A stretch of 64,000 nt of DNA from NCBI GenBank assembly GCA_024180945.1, contig JAKSGN010000007.1:930001-994000 (forward strand). Reading direction: 5' to 3'. Position 1 is the stretch's first letter, and each line of letters starts with the position of its first letter. Origin of the DNA: Macrophomina tecta. Taxonomy: Eukaryota; Ascomycota; Dothideomycetes; Botryosphaeriales; Botryosphaeriaceae. The notes under the pieces were generated by a model, which was given only the letters and a program-made list of their open reading frames with translations, searched no databases and was not told the origin of the DNA. The translations under genes and the position numbers were made by a program. Below, piece by piece: positions 21,761 to 34,240 of this stretch.

Positions 21761-23203
21761 ACTTTCTTTCTATTAGTACGTTCTACCTAATACTAATTAC
21801 TAATATAATAACTAACTTACTTTTAATCTCTTTTTTTTTACTACCACGCTCTAGTTGCTAGTAGCTACGATATTTTATTAAATATAAGAAACGCCTATAA
21901 TAGATATAGCGCTATAGCGCTACGTGCAATAATTAAATATATAACACGTCGATAGTTAAATGCACGATACGATAGCAGGCTAAGTACGTATAGCGCGAAC
22001 TTATCGCCCTCGCCGCTAGACGAAACCGGTAGCGGCGTAGTTATTAGCTAGTATAGATAGATCTTAAGAGTAATACTAGAGTAATATATATACTAAAGAG
22101 TAGGTTTAAGTAAAGACTTAACCGCCGAGGTTCTATTATATATTTCTAAGACGCTAAGCTAGAATGTACTTAGGTAAAAACTTCTAGAATTAAAGAAGAT
22201 AAGAAATAAATTCTATTAACCCCTCGTCTTTCTCTTTTTCTACTTCTTATCTATCTTCTTCTTCTTAGTCTCGTTCCTACCGGCGTAGTAGGGGAAATAA
22301 GAAGTCTTTAGCACTAAAAAGATAAGCGCGAGATTATAGAGTATATACTTAAAGTATATCTAGGGATTTATACGCGTTATATTAGATATAGATATAGAAG
22401 TAGATAGCTTACTCCTACTACGTAATATATAGTAGAACTATATAGCTCTATAGAACTACTTTAAGTAGTATATCGCCGCTAAGTATTATATTCTTAGTCT
22501 AGGGAGAGACCCTACGGAAGCTACTTTCGAGTATTATTTCTCGAAAGCGTTTAAAAACGTTACGTTAAGAAGGGGGCTTAACTTTCTTTAACGAGACTAT
22601 AAGAGGCCTACTCTTTAAAATCTAACTTCTAATTCCTTCTAGACTAAGAAAGACTTCTATAGGTTCTAAAAAGCCTTTAGAGGCGATTATTTTCTCTATC
22701 TAGAAATTTCGCCGCTAAGAAATATAAAGGTGCCTTAGAATCTAAAAGAGTAGAAGTAGAATATTACTAGTAGAATTAAAGACTATTTATTATATAAAGA
22801 AATTATATACTACTAAGAATAATATATAATAATATATATAAATAAAACTAAATTTACCTATATAAGATTAGATATATCCGTAAAAGTATAGAGAGTATTT
22901 TATTATATAACGAAATATATATAGTAAGATATATATATATAATATATAAAGAAAACTAAATTTACCTATATAAGATTAGCTATATTTGTATAAGTATAGA
23001 AAGTATTTTATCACATAATAAAATATATAGTAAGACATATATATATAATATAGCCGTAATACGTAACGACCTACCTAGAGAAAGTAAAGATAGGTAAATC
23101 CTTATTAAAGAAAAGTATAAAAGAAAAAAAAAAAAGAAAAAAAAGAAAAAAATATTAACGCTAGCCTACTATTAGTACCCTTACTACGCGATTTAAACTA
23201 ATT
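21761..23203. other. Block 2 leader, degraded
   Basis: Equivalent to 15481-16890 in block 1. Plus-strand frames with only TAA/TAG breaks are visible at 22260-22800 (for example LRKLLSSIISRKRLKTLR), but no family was recognised. It is cut at 23204 by the solo LTR. Confidence 0.4.
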
Positions 23204-23208
23204 GACTA

Positions 23209-24004
23209 TGTTACGAACCCCCGGGGACAAGGGCTTTATGACCCCGCGGGCTGGGAGCCCGCACGGGAAAAGGCACCGCAGGGGCCAGAAACCCTCACGG
23301 GCAGCAGAGCCGCACGACCAAGGCGCCCGCACGGGAAAACCAGCCTCAAGGGAGGACGGCGCGTACGGACCCAGGCTAGGCAACAACAGAAGCCCACACG
23401 GGAACGACGCCCACGCGGCGCAGCGACACACCAAGGGCAGAATCCCGCAGGGGAAGAATCAGTCACGGAAGTACGCTTGGCCAAACCGGGTAGTAAGTAC
23501 AGGAGTATACACCCTTGCCAAGGGCAGGAGATGGAACCCGGGAAACCGACTTTCGAGCACGAAGAACGAACAAGAGAAAGGCGGACATATCGTCCGCTCA
23601 TCAAGGAAGAAGTCGGATTCCGGAAAACGGGCATTAGCGCCCAAGTCACGTGGGGCCCACCAGGCCCACTCGAGGATCAGAAGCCTTGGCACTGATCCAA
23701 CTCTCAGATTGATCCAACACCACGACTGATCCAACAGTCGTCCTGATCCCCAGATTGTCATAGCTTTCCTACAGTATATAGAACACACTCATTAGGTAGT
23801 ACTTTGGCCTTCGTGGTCAACTCAAGATTCCAATACAGACTTATTGGAGGTAACAAGCCTGACGCGCACCGCGCACCGACCTGTCACGTGATCGCTACCC
23901 ATCGTTCCAATCCTTTACCCTTCTCTTGTCCTTCAAGGTAAACCTTACCGCTACCTGACCCTGCTAGGCGACTCCGAAGCCTAGTGGAAGAGGCCGCCGT
24001 TACA
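23209..24004 (+). mobile_element. Solo LTR of gypsy family A, unmutated
   Basis: 796 bp, starting TGTTACGAACCC and ending GCCGCCGTTACA, with the perfect 5-bp duplication GACTA at 23204-23208 and 24005-24009. The unoccupied site is seen in block 1 near 16890. It is GC-rich and keeps CA/TG dinucleotides, unlike everything around it, so it is the youngest insertion of family A here. The long open frames inside it are by-products of its composition, not genes. Confidence 0.9.
23258..23453. promoter_or_regulatory. Evenly spaced CCCGCACGGG palindromes in LTR-A
   Basis: CCCGCACGGG occurs at 23258-23267 and 23326-23335, with close variants CCCACACGGG (23393-23402) and CCCGCAGGGG (23444-23453), plus CCCTCACGGG at 23292. 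The main sites are 68, 67 and 51 bp apart. Each contains CCG-NN-CGG, an everted pair of the triplets bound by Zn2Cys6 regulators. A role is inferred from the pattern only. Confidence 0.5.
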
Positions 24005-24111
24005 GACTATTTAGAAGTACTTATATCTAATCTATAGGGCTTAACTTATCTAGGCTAGGTATTGTTACGAACCCCAGGGCACAAGGGCTTTATGACCCCA
24101 CGGGCAGAAAG

Positions 24112-24319
24112 CCCGCACGGGAAAAGGCACTACAAGGGCCAGAAACCCATAAGAACGGCAGAGCCGCACCACTAGTACGCCCGCACGGGAAAACCAGCCC
24201 CAAGGGAAGACGGCGCGTACGGGCCTAGGCAAGGCAGCAATGGAAGCCCGCACGGGAACGACGCCCACGCGGCATAGCAAGACCACGGGAACACCAACTA
24301 GGTTAAACTCCCGCAGGGG
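24112..24319. promoter_or_regulatory. Palindrome series in the A1 5' LTR
   Basis: CCCGCACGGG at 24112-24121, 24180-24189 and 24247-24256, and CCCGCAGGGG at 24310-24319, spaced 68, 67 and 63 bp. The same series sits in the 3' LTR from about 31673, next to the antisense reading frame. The sites survive in a LTR where many other bases have been mutated. Confidence 0.5.
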
Positions 24320-24955
24320 AAGAACGCCCATAAGGAAGAAATTACGAATCCCGAAAACCGGCTTCGGGCTAAGAGGAACGGACGGGATAAAGTCAGATAA
24401 CTTATACGGTCTAAGGGACGATGGTCTAGCGGTAGAATACTCTCTTAACCGATATAGAAGTCGGATTCTAGGAAACGGGCTTTAGCGCCCGAGTTATATA
24501 GGACCCACAGGGCCCACCTGGATTAATCTAATCTAAGATCAACAATCTAATACTATTAATCCAGCTGCTTTAATCTAGCTGTATCGATTTAGATTGCTAT
24601 AATTCTTCTATAGTATATAGATATACTTATTAGATAGTACTTTAACCTTTATGGTTAACTTAAAGTTCTAATATAACTCTATTAGAGGTAACAAGCCTGA
24701 CGCACACCACGTACCGATATATCACGTGATTACTACCGTTATTTTAATCCTTTACCCTTCTCTTGTTCTTTAAGGTAAACCCTTTAGCTACCTAACCCTG
24801 CTAGGCGATTCCAAAGCCTAGTAAAAGAGGCCGCCGTTATACTTTAACTACTATTCTTGCAAGGGAAGGCAGTTCCGAGGAGAAGAATACTTAATAATAA
24901 GGTAGTATTACCCGACGCTTGACGCTAACTAAGCAACATAATAAACGACGTCGAT

Positions 24956-26090
24956 ATGAATAATAACGGTCCCCTATAGCTAACTATAACCGACCTCTTT
25001 CAGGTTATTTAAGATATGCAAGGCCAGATCGGCGAACTACGTGGATAACTCTAGGAGTAGACTAACGAGAACACCTAGCTCCATCGACAAATAGGCGAAC
25101 TTCGCAACCAAGCTATTCCAATAACCCCTACCCCAGTATCTATTTATACTCCGGTATTAATAACAACTCAACCTCCTAATAGAAGCACGAAGACGGCTAA
25201 GCTAGACCTATTCTATAATAACCGAAAAAAGCTCTAGACCTTTCTCTTATAACTTAATCTATACTTCTTCTTTAACTCCAGAGACTTCCCCACTGACGAT
25301 AAAAAGGTAATGTTCGCAGCCATCTATCTCCGCGATATTGCGGTATAGTGGTTTGAGCCCTACCTTAGAGACCGAATGGAGAAAGAACTAGAGGCACGTA
25401 AGGAAGATACTAAGAAAGTCTTTAGTAGCTATAAGTACTTTATGACTTAAATTAAGTAAAGCTTTAGAGACCTCGACGAGGTTAATAAGGCCCGACGAGC
25501 CGTTATGAATATCTACTAGAAGACCTTAGTAGCGGACTATACTATAGAATTCTAGAAGGCCGTAGCGTATCTAGACGACTGGTCCGACCGCGCCCTTATA
25601 AACTACTACTACCGAGGACTTAAGGAAAGGGTCAAAGACCAACTTATGATATAAGACGATTCTAAGACCCTAGACGAGCTTATTAAGCTAGCTATTAAAT
25701 GCGATAACCGCCTCTTCGAGCGCTAATCTGAGAAGTATAAGGTAAGCTACGGAGCTAATACTTCGCGCCTAGCGCGCCCCAGACACACTTAGGAAGGAGG
25801 AGATGCTATAGAGCTAGATAATATTAACCGCCGGAACGACCCACCTAAAAAGGATAACTACTATAGGGGAAAGAACAACGGCTATAAGGGAAAACGACGC
25901 AAAGAATAGATCCTAGAGTAAAAATAAAGGTTCGAAAAAGGACTATGCGTCTACTGCGGTAAGACTTGGGAAAAGACACACTACTGCCTTAAGAAGGATA
26001 AATAAGTCTCGGCCACGACGTAAGAACCGGAAAGCCGAGAAGTCTCTATGGTTACTAAGCAAGAAAACCCCTTCGCCGAATTTAATAAGC
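24956..26090 (+). pseudogene. Gypsy A1 Gag
   Basis: From the ATG at 24956 the frame shows a coiled-coil-like start (QGQIGELRG, RQIGELRNQ), a retrotransposon-Gag capsid region (WFEPYLRDRMEKELEAR, YLDDWSDRALINYYYRGLKE) and a zinc knuckle CVYCGKTWEKTHYC in which the usual Gly-His is changed to Trp-Glu-Lys-Thr-His spacing. Capsid and nucleocapsid functions are expected for virus-like particle assembly and RNA packaging. TAG and TAA codons replace Gln and Trp codons throughout, so it is dead. It continues in frame into pol. Confidence 0.75.
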
Positions 26091-26989
26091 GATGCGAAAA
26101 AAGCTAGAGCCCCGAGCATTAAAAGCTTAGCTAGACAGCCTACTACGACGATAACTATACTACCTACTAGAGCGATAAGGACGCTATAGGCTGGTACCCT
26201 AAGGAGCTACGATACGTTAATGCGACCCTAAGAATGGAGGAAGAGCTTATTGAAGCCTTTCCTAACGATAAGGACCTAGTCGACAGCGATACGGGGGAAC
26301 TATACGATAGTACCCTAGAGTTAAGCACGACCGACAACGAGCGGTGGTAGGACGAAGCCACGCTTATGAGAATAACCGAATACCTGACCCGATACGGAGA
26401 GACACGCCGCGTTACCGATAGCCTAGAGCCTACGGTTACCTGGATTCTAGGCCCTATAATTGACCTCGGGACGCAGTAATACAAGGTGCAGTAAGGAAAG
26501 GTATACGCACGCGTATGGTAAGACGATACCTGGAATCCCTGGAAAGAATTACTACTCGAGACGGCCGACGAACTCGCATCTTGGCTAGAAGACGAGGCAA
26601 GGGGGGCACGACGACGGTAAGACCTATAATATCTTTATAATATGGCCTACACCCTCTGTTAGTACGGTATAGTAACTAGGAACAGGGGTACCTTATAATA
26701 GATACCCTACGAAAAATACGATATGCCTATCTTCTAGTATTAGGTCCGAAACGGGTGGATCTACTAGAAACGACTAATTAAACGCGGTAGATGGACGTAA
26801 TGGAAAGATACCCTAATCCTAGTTAACGAATGGGACGAATATATTCGTTGTGAAATGACGGGACGACCTATGTTAAAAAACTAGACGGCTCCCCTAGATA
26901 GGGACCCTAGGAGGGGCCGTTAGATAGGTCCCTTAACTAGGTTATACGTATAGTAAATGGAATTATACCTACCGGATTAAACCTATACC

Positions 26990-29900
26990 GACTTTTATAT
27001 ATTCTAGTTATATTCTGCGGGAAAAAGGTAATGGCTATGATCGATAGCGGCGTATAGGGCGTATTCGTCGACCCTAAGTTTATCGTTAAGAACTAACTAT
27101 CCTGGTAAGCCAAGGATTATTCTTATCGGCTAAGTACGGTAGACGGCTCCCTAGCGGAATACGGAAATGGCTGGATACGAATTAAGATAGGGGAAGCACC
27201 CCTTACCGTCGGAAATCACCGAGAACGAATTAACCTCGACGTAATGATAATCCCCGGACACGATATTATCCTAGGGATATTATGGCTAAAGACTCACGAG
27301 CCATATATTAGCTGGAGAATAGAGACTATTACGTTTCCTAACGAATACTATAGACGCTACCTCGCAACGGTAAGAAGAAGCTAATAGAGCTAGAAGAAAG
27401 CGCTAGAGCCTAAGAGCTAGAGCGGAACCTCTGAGCCGAGATAACGGGATAATAACGTACCCGTAGATATTAAGACTATTAGCTATCGAGCGCTGAAACT
27501 CATAATAAGACGAGGAGAAAAGGCCTATACGGTTTACGTGAAACCTAGTAAAGACACCGAGCAAAAGACTCTTACTCGTACGACACGGGGCCTTACAGAC
27601 AAGGATAAGGATAGCCTAAAGCTAGTCGGAGGAGACTATCCCCAGAGGCTTAATAGACGATACGGCTACCCGGATAAAGTGGGTACTAGTCCCCTCGGGT
27701 ATAAGAGCTATAATAATAAAGGCATTTCGGTAGCTGAGGTTAGCGCAGACTTTAGCGGAATTATAAGGCCTACTACGAATAAATTAGCACCTATACCGGA
27801 ATTAGAAATAGTCCTATAGGAGTTCTGGGATATATCGAGAATATTCTAAGAAAGAGGCAAAGGACAACTACTAGAGCATTAGCTATAGGATTATAAGATA
27901 CCCTTACTCCCGGGAATATAATCTACTTTTAAGCCTATTTACTTCTTGTCTAAGACAGAGGCCGAAGCATTACGGGAATATATCGATAAAAACCTAGAAC
28001 GAGGATATATACGATTCTTATAGTCGCCGGTAGGATACCCTATCCTGTTCGTTCTAAAAAAGAATGGTAAGCTCCGCCTCTACGTCGACTATAGACAGCT
28101 AAATAATATTACGGTAAAAAACCGATATCTATTACCTCGTATCGACGAATTATAGGATAAGCTTCGCAACGCTAAGTTCTTTACGAAACTAGACCTCCGA
28201 GAAGGTTACCACCTAGTCCGTATTAAGAAAGGAGAAGAATAGAAGACGGCGTTCCGAACGCGATTTAGATATTACGAGTATACAGTAATGCCTTTCGGGC
28301 TTACTAACGTACTAACTACCTTCTAGAGCTTAGTTAACGATACTCTACGTCCATATTTAGATGTATTCGCCTTGGCTTACCTGGATGATATCCTGATATA
28401 CTCGGAGACGCTCGAGGAATATACCGAGCACGTAAGAAAAGTTCTAAAGGCCTTAGACGAGCGAAACCTCTAAGTAGCCCTAGAAAAGAGCGAATAGTAC
28501 ATATAAAGGATAGAATACCTAGGATTTATTATTACTCTAGGACATATCGGCATGGACGATAGGAAACTAGACGTAATCAGAGGCTAGCCGATACCGCGAA
28601 CTATTAAAGAAGTGTAATTCTTCCTTAGATTTGCTAACTTTTACCGGAAGTTTATTATGAACTACGCTAAAATAGCGGCACCTATAACTAATATTACTAA
28701 GAAGGAATATGGGTTTATATAGGGAGAAAGATAGCAACGAGCATTCGACTTACTAAAGTGGATGTTTATAGAAGTACTAGTTCTAGGACTCTATAACCCG
28801 GATCTGCCGATTACGGTAGAAACCGACGCTTTAGACTACGCTATAGGAGCCGTGCTTAGTTAGTTAGACGAAGAAGGTAGACTGTACCCTATTGCCTACT
28901 ACTTAAGAAAAATAATACCTGCCGAAAAGAACTACGACGTCCACGATAAAGAACTCTTAGCTATAGTCACGGCTTTTAAAGAATAGAGATACTACCTCGA
29001 AGGCGCTAAGCACTAGGTTATAGTCTACTACGACTATAAGAACCTCTCGCACTTCACTACTACTAAGGAATTGAACCGTCGACAGGTTCGGTGGGCTGAG
29101 GAGCTAGCGTTCTATAATATAAAGATTACCTATAGAAAGGGATCTAAGAATGCTCGCGTAGACGCGCTGAGCAGACGAGCCGACTATATCGAAGAAAAGC
29201 TAGGTCTATAACCTATAATACTCGACACGTAGGAGGACGGGTCTTTTATACCCGCTAGCCGTAGCCGCTAGATCACAGCTATTTATAGCCTAGGATAAAC
29301 GTGGCTTAAAGAAGGACTAGACGACTCGCTTACCCCGGTTAGACTATTTGCCCCAGCGATACGCCTCGAAGGCAACGAATGGGAGTAGAGGATCCGAGAA
29401 GCCTACGTAGATAACGTAATGGCTTAAGAAATCGGAGAACTCGACAACGACCCCCAAGTAACTAGAAACGTAGATAGTATAATTCTATTTTTAGGATTAG
29501 TCTACGTTCCGGTTAAACTACGGGAAGAGCTCGTAAAAGATATATACGAAGCCCTAGCACACGGTTATTAAGGAATAGACAAGACGATAGAGCGAATTAC
29601 GAGAAGCTACTACTTTCTAGGGCTTAGAAGAATCGTCTAACGGATAGTCTCGTAATACGACCTTTGCATTAGAAGTAAGGCCGCGAGGTATACACCCTAC
29701 GAACTACTTAGCCACTACCGGTACCGAAGCGCCCTTAGTAATCCATCTCGCTAGACTTTATTACGGACCTACCTAAGTTAGAAGAACCGCTTACTAAGGT
29801 TAAGTATAACTCGATCCTAGTTATCGTTGATAGAATAATAAAGTACGTATACTACTTACTATATCTTAAGACGGCAAATGCGGAAGAACTCGCCTATACG

Positions 29901-30847
29901 TTTCTTAGAATAATTCTTAGTAATTACGGGTTACTAGAAGAGCTCGTGTTAGATAGAGATCGGCTATTTATATTCTAATTCTAGTAGACTCTTACCCGCT
30001 AGCTTAGAGCTAAGCACAAGCTCTTAACTATAGCACACCCTTAAATAGACGGATAGACAGAACGGACGAATTAGACGCTAGAATAATATCTACGCTACTA
30101 CCTTAACTACGCGTAAGATAACTAGGTTGAGCTACTACCGCTTATATAGTTCGCGTATAATAGCTCGAAAGCGTTAGCTATATAAGAATCCCCATTCTAC
30201 GCTAACTACGGTTATAAGCTCATAGCTTATAAAGAGCTAATACTAAGCGAATTCCTAGCCTAAAAAGGAATCCTTAAAGCAGACTAGCTAAAGGCACTCT
30301 ACGAATAACTATACCTAGACCTCGAGTTCGTAGCCCTATAAATGGGCAGATACTACAATAGACGGTACTAGGAGGCACCAAAGCTAAAGAAAGGGGACAA
30401 AGTTTACTTCCTTAGAAAAAATATTAAGACAAAACGGCCAAACAATAAATTAGACTTTAAGAAAATCGGACCGTTCGAAATTGAAGAATAGATTAGAAAG
30501 GTTAATTTCCGCCTTAGATTACCAAACACTATGCGGATATACCCTATATTTCACGTCTTACTCCTCGAACTGGCACCGGAAAACGCCACGCCATTACGCT
30601 AAACGGAAGAAATGCTACCGGAAAATCCAAACGCCGACGAAAATATAAACTAGGACGTGGAATAGGTCTTAGATAGCGGCTATATTAACGGTTAGTTCCG
30701 ATACCTCCTTAAATGGAAAGGAGACTGGGATAATACCTAGAAACTACCGGAACTATGCGACTGTTAAGAACTTATTAATAAGTTCTATCGCTGAAACCTA
30801 GATCGACTAACACCGCCGACTCGTCGTATACGAAGGACCCGAAATTA
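26990..30847 (+). pseudogene. Gypsy A1 Pol: protease, RT, RNase H, integrase, chromodomain
   Basis: In order: protease active site DSG (27043-27051, MIDSGV); reverse transcriptase with [30 protein letters not shown] and the catalytic YLDD (28378-28389); RNase H (AYYLRK, DKELLAIV); integrase with an N-terminal zinc-binding region (29560-29690) and a core starting SLDFITDLPK (about 29753); and a C-terminal chromodomain (VLDSGYI, FRYLLKWKGDWDNT, about 30655-30750). Chromodomains steer chromovirus insertion to heterochromatin, which fits the location. A one-base deletion near 29709 shifts the frame just before the integrase core, and many TAG/TAA stops are present. It cannot be expressed intact. 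Confidence 0.85.
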
Positions 30848-30873
30848 AAATTAATAAACGGGGACAACCGCGC

Positions 30874-31518
30874 CTAATTAACTAGACTGGAGCCCTCGGG
30901 AGGCGTAGAACCCGAACCAACGCTAGGAGACCTAATAGACTGGAACGACTCCACAACGATATCAGCTGAGGCATCGCTACGTAAACGCTTCGACGATCGC
31001 TCCTCCTTAGTATTTTTAGGGTTAGAGGTATTCCTAGCCTCTAACGCTTCTAACTTTCTAAGCACATCGATCGCGTCCGACTTACGCTGTAATATTAGGG
31101 TAGCACGACGCTTAAGTAACTCCTACTGTTTTTTGGTACGAGAAAGACTAGAGGCCGCCTTTTAAAGCTAATTCTCGAAAGTAGCGCGTTCCGAGCGCGC
31201 CTTGTCTAAGGCACGACGAAGACGCTTAACTAGAGAAAGGGTTAGTAGACTAGCAAAACCACTAAAGAAGAACTAATAATTAGAGTTCTTAAGGCCGCTA
31301 GTATTATAACTAGCGCGCCCGGTACGGCAACATTCGCTATAACGAGAAAAACCTAAGGCCACCCGGTATATTACCTTAGGCTTCTTAGTCTTTTGCTGGG
31401 CGTTTAGAAGCAAACACTGCGAATAAGAAACAAATATCGCGATACCTAGTAAATTAATCTTCGCACCTAGAGACTTACGCTTAGTCTTCTATAAATCGCG
31501 CTTTCGTTTCGGAGGCAT
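30874..31518 (-). pseudogene. Antisense Cys-rich/coiled-coil frame of gypsy A1
   Basis: A minus-strand frame starts at ATG 31518 (MPPKRKRDL), about 105 bp from the 3' LTR, and ends at TAG 30874-30876, 27 bp after the end of pol, tail to tail. It has 215 codons with five TAG/TAA breaks. It contains two clusters of Cys or of Tyr where TGT/TGC to TAT/TAC would have removed Cys (YSQCLLLNA, then SRYSECCRTGRASY), a basic and helical middle (KRLRRALDKARSERATFEN), and a tail with SIRSPSVGSGSTPPEG ending LVN. The same tail occurs in A2. Element B has a frame at the same place with a perfect Zn2Cys6 spacing. So it looks like an element-encoded DNA-binding or regulatory protein; function is inferred. 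Confidence 0.65.
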
Positions 31519-33009
31519 GGTGGGAGGCTTATAGTAGAAAAAGAAAACAAGAAAACGAAGAAAGCCTAAGATATAAACGAATAAATAAATCTTCGGGCCG
31601 AAGATCCTTAAGAGGGGGGATAGTATTACGAACCCCAGGGCACAAGGACTTTATAACCCCACGGGCAGAAAGCCCGCACGGGAAAAGGCACCGCAAGGGC
31701 TAGAAACCTATAAGGACGGCAGAGCCGCACTACTAGTACGCCCGTACGGGAAAACCAGCCCCAAGGGAAGACGGCGCGTACGGGCCTAGGTAAGGTAGTA
31801 ATAGAAGCCCGCACGGGAATAACGCCCACGCGGCATAGTAAGACCACGGGAACACTAACTAGGTTAAACTCCCGTAGGGGAAGAACGCCCACAAGGGAGA
31901 AATTACGGATTCCGGAAACTAGCTTCGGGCTAAGAGGAACGGACGGGATAAAGTCGGATAACTTATACAGTCTAAGGGACGATGGTCTGGCGGTAGAATA
32001 CTCCCTTAACTAATATAGAAGTCGGATTCCAGGAAACGGGCTTTAGCGCCCGAGTTACGTGGGACCTATAGGGCCCACCTGGATTAACCTAATCTAAGAT
32101 TAACGATCTAATACTATTGATCCAGCTGCTTTAATCTAGCTATATCGATCTAGATTGCTATAATTCTCCTATAGTATATAGATACACTTATTAGATAGTA
32201 CTTTAACCTTTATAGTTAACTTAAAGTTCCAATACAACCCTATTGGAGGTAATAAGCCTAACGCGCACCGCGCACCGATATATTACGTAATTACTATCGT
32301 TGTTCTAATTCTTTACCCTTCTCTTATTCTTTAAGGTAAACCCTTTAGCTACCTGACCCTGCTAGGCGATTCCAAAGCCTAGTGGAAGAGGCCGCCGTTA
32401 TAGGTATAGCTCTTAAACTTCTAATTCTTTTATACTACGGGGGTTATTAGACTTAAGAGTTATACTAGACTAAACTAATTTTACGCTAGCGTCGATAATC
32501 GTTTGCCGCAATAGCGTTATATAGTAGTAGAAATAAAGAGTAAGAGCTAAGAAATACTAAATTAACTCTAAATTTACCTACGCGGAAAAATATATTTCTA
32601 TAGTAGTCCCGGGGAGTATTTTATCGCGCGATAAAATATATAGGTAAAGCTATGCTTTATAACTAAGTAAATTTCGTCGTACGATCAAATAGAGTTAATC
32701 GTGCATAGATAGAAATACGACTTATATAGTAGACCTATAATACTACTTATTAGAAAAATATACTATATAAAGTAGAATAGCTAGTTATATAAGATATATA
32801 TTAGCTAGACGTTCTTTCTATAGTATAGCCTTCTATTTACTACTTCGCTCTTACTATAAGTCTTCTAGAGCTAACTTAGCGGGATAGCTCTTTCTACTCT
32901 ATTACCCTACCGCCTAGCCTAGCGCTAGCGTATAAGTAGGTAACTTCCTACCCTACCCTTATTTAGAACGAGGAGTAGATAATTCTTATTTATAAGCCCT
33001 ATAAATACG

Positions 33010-33415
33010 CGATTAATGCTAGGTAGTTCTCCGTACGTAGTTATCTAAGAAATATATATAGGTTTAATATTCTACCCTAGCCCTAGCTCGTATCCGATCG
33101 CATCTAAAAGGCTACCTTAACCTATTAAGACTATAAAAAGTTCCTAGCCGTATATACTAAGGGGTACTACCCCTAGCTTAAAGTTACTAATAGCTTTAAG
33201 TATATATTTATAGATGGCTACGGTTATATCTATACTAAGATTAGTACTATCGAGCACCACCTTAATAAGTATAGCGTAATGAGAGCTAATACGACGTTAT
33301 TCTTCGCGTCTATTACGGTATCTACGCTATTTAGCTAGGTCCGGCCGGGGTTTTTCGAAGTCGTCGTCCCGGAGGAAAACGCTATTAATAGTAGAAGTAG
33401 TTTTTTATAACAGCA
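33010..33415 (+). pseudogene. RecQ-type giant gene, N-terminal piece a (block 2)
   Basis: The frame reads YAINAR, then FLAVYTKGYYP, KVTNSFKYIFIDGYGYIYTK, ISTIEHHLNKYSV, VRPGFFEVVVPEENAINSR. Tyr residues at K-YIFID and GY-YTK fit mutated Cys of a C2H2-like finger with His in EHHLNKY. It is interrupted at 33411 by gypsy A2 and resumes at 43397. Equivalent to 17575-17935 in block 1. Confidence 0.45.
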
Positions 33416-34240
33416 GCCTCTTTTACTAGGCTTCGGAGTTACCTAGTAGGGTTAGATAGTGGTAAGGTTTACCTTAAAGAATAAAAGAAGGGTAAAAGAT
33501 TAGAATAATAAATAGTAGTTATATAATAGGTTAGTACGCGGTGCGCGTTAGGCTTATTACCTCTAATAAGTCTATATTAGAATCTTAAGTTAACCACGAA
33601 GGTTAAAGTACTATCTAATAAGTATACCTATATACTATAGAAAAGCTATAATAATCTAGATCTATATAGATTAGATCTTTAGGGTTTAGATCTATAAGCC
33701 TTAGATCTATATAGATCTAAGGTGGACCTTAGTAGGTCCTACGTAACTTAGGCACTAAGGCCTATTTTCCGAAACCCGACTTCTACCCTAATAAGCGAAC
33801 GATATATTTAATATTCTCTTTATTCATTTCTTATATCCGAAGTCGGTTTCCTAGATCTATATTCTTTTCCTATAGGTATCTTTCCCCTACGGGAACTTAG
33901 TCCTGCTATTCTCCCGGGTAGTCGCTATACTACGTGGGCGTCGTTCCCGTACGGGCTTCTATTACTACCTAGCTTAGGGCTATACGCGCCGTCTTCCCTT
34001 AAGGCTAGTTTTTCCGTACGGGCGTTCCGGCCGTATAGCTCTACTACCCGTAAGGGTTTTTAGTCTCTACGGTGCCTTTTCCCGTGCGGGCTTTCTACCC
34101 GTGGGGTTATAAAGCCCTTATTCTCTAGGGTTCGTAATACTATCCCCCCCCCTTAAGGATCTTCGGCCTAAAGATTTATTCGTGGGCTTTATATCTTTAG
34201 GTCCTACCCTTCTTCTTTCTTTTCTTATAAGTTTTCTACT

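Larger units (their letters stand above)
24063..32402 (+). mobile_element. Full-length Ty3/gypsy chromovirus A1
   Basis: 8340 bp, with LTRs 24063-24841 and 31624-32402 of identical length (779 bp), target duplication GGTAT at 24058-24062 and 32403-32407, a leader, a single-frame gag-pol, and a purine-rich tract (AAGAGGGGGGATAG) before the 3' LTR. It is inserted in block 2 of the helicase repeat; block 1 shows the empty site near 16940. RIP has turned many CAG/TGG codons to TAG. An extra frame lies on the opposite strand between pol and the 3' LTR. Confidence 0.9.

Noticed and set aside
23202..23788. Long GC-rich open frames on both strands at 23.2-23.8 kb
   Set aside because: They lie inside the solo LTR (23209-24004) and owe their length to its GC-rich composition; equivalent frames in other LTR copies are not conserved.
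24065..24485. Open frames at 24.07-24.49 kb and 31.63-31.89 kb
   Set aside because: Both are inside LTRs of gypsy A1, with no domain and no gene position expected there.
26167..26484. 105-codon minus-strand frame in gypsy A1
   Set aside because: It is the complement of the gag-pol frame, low in complexity (Ser/Arg/Tyr-rich), and not conserved in A2.
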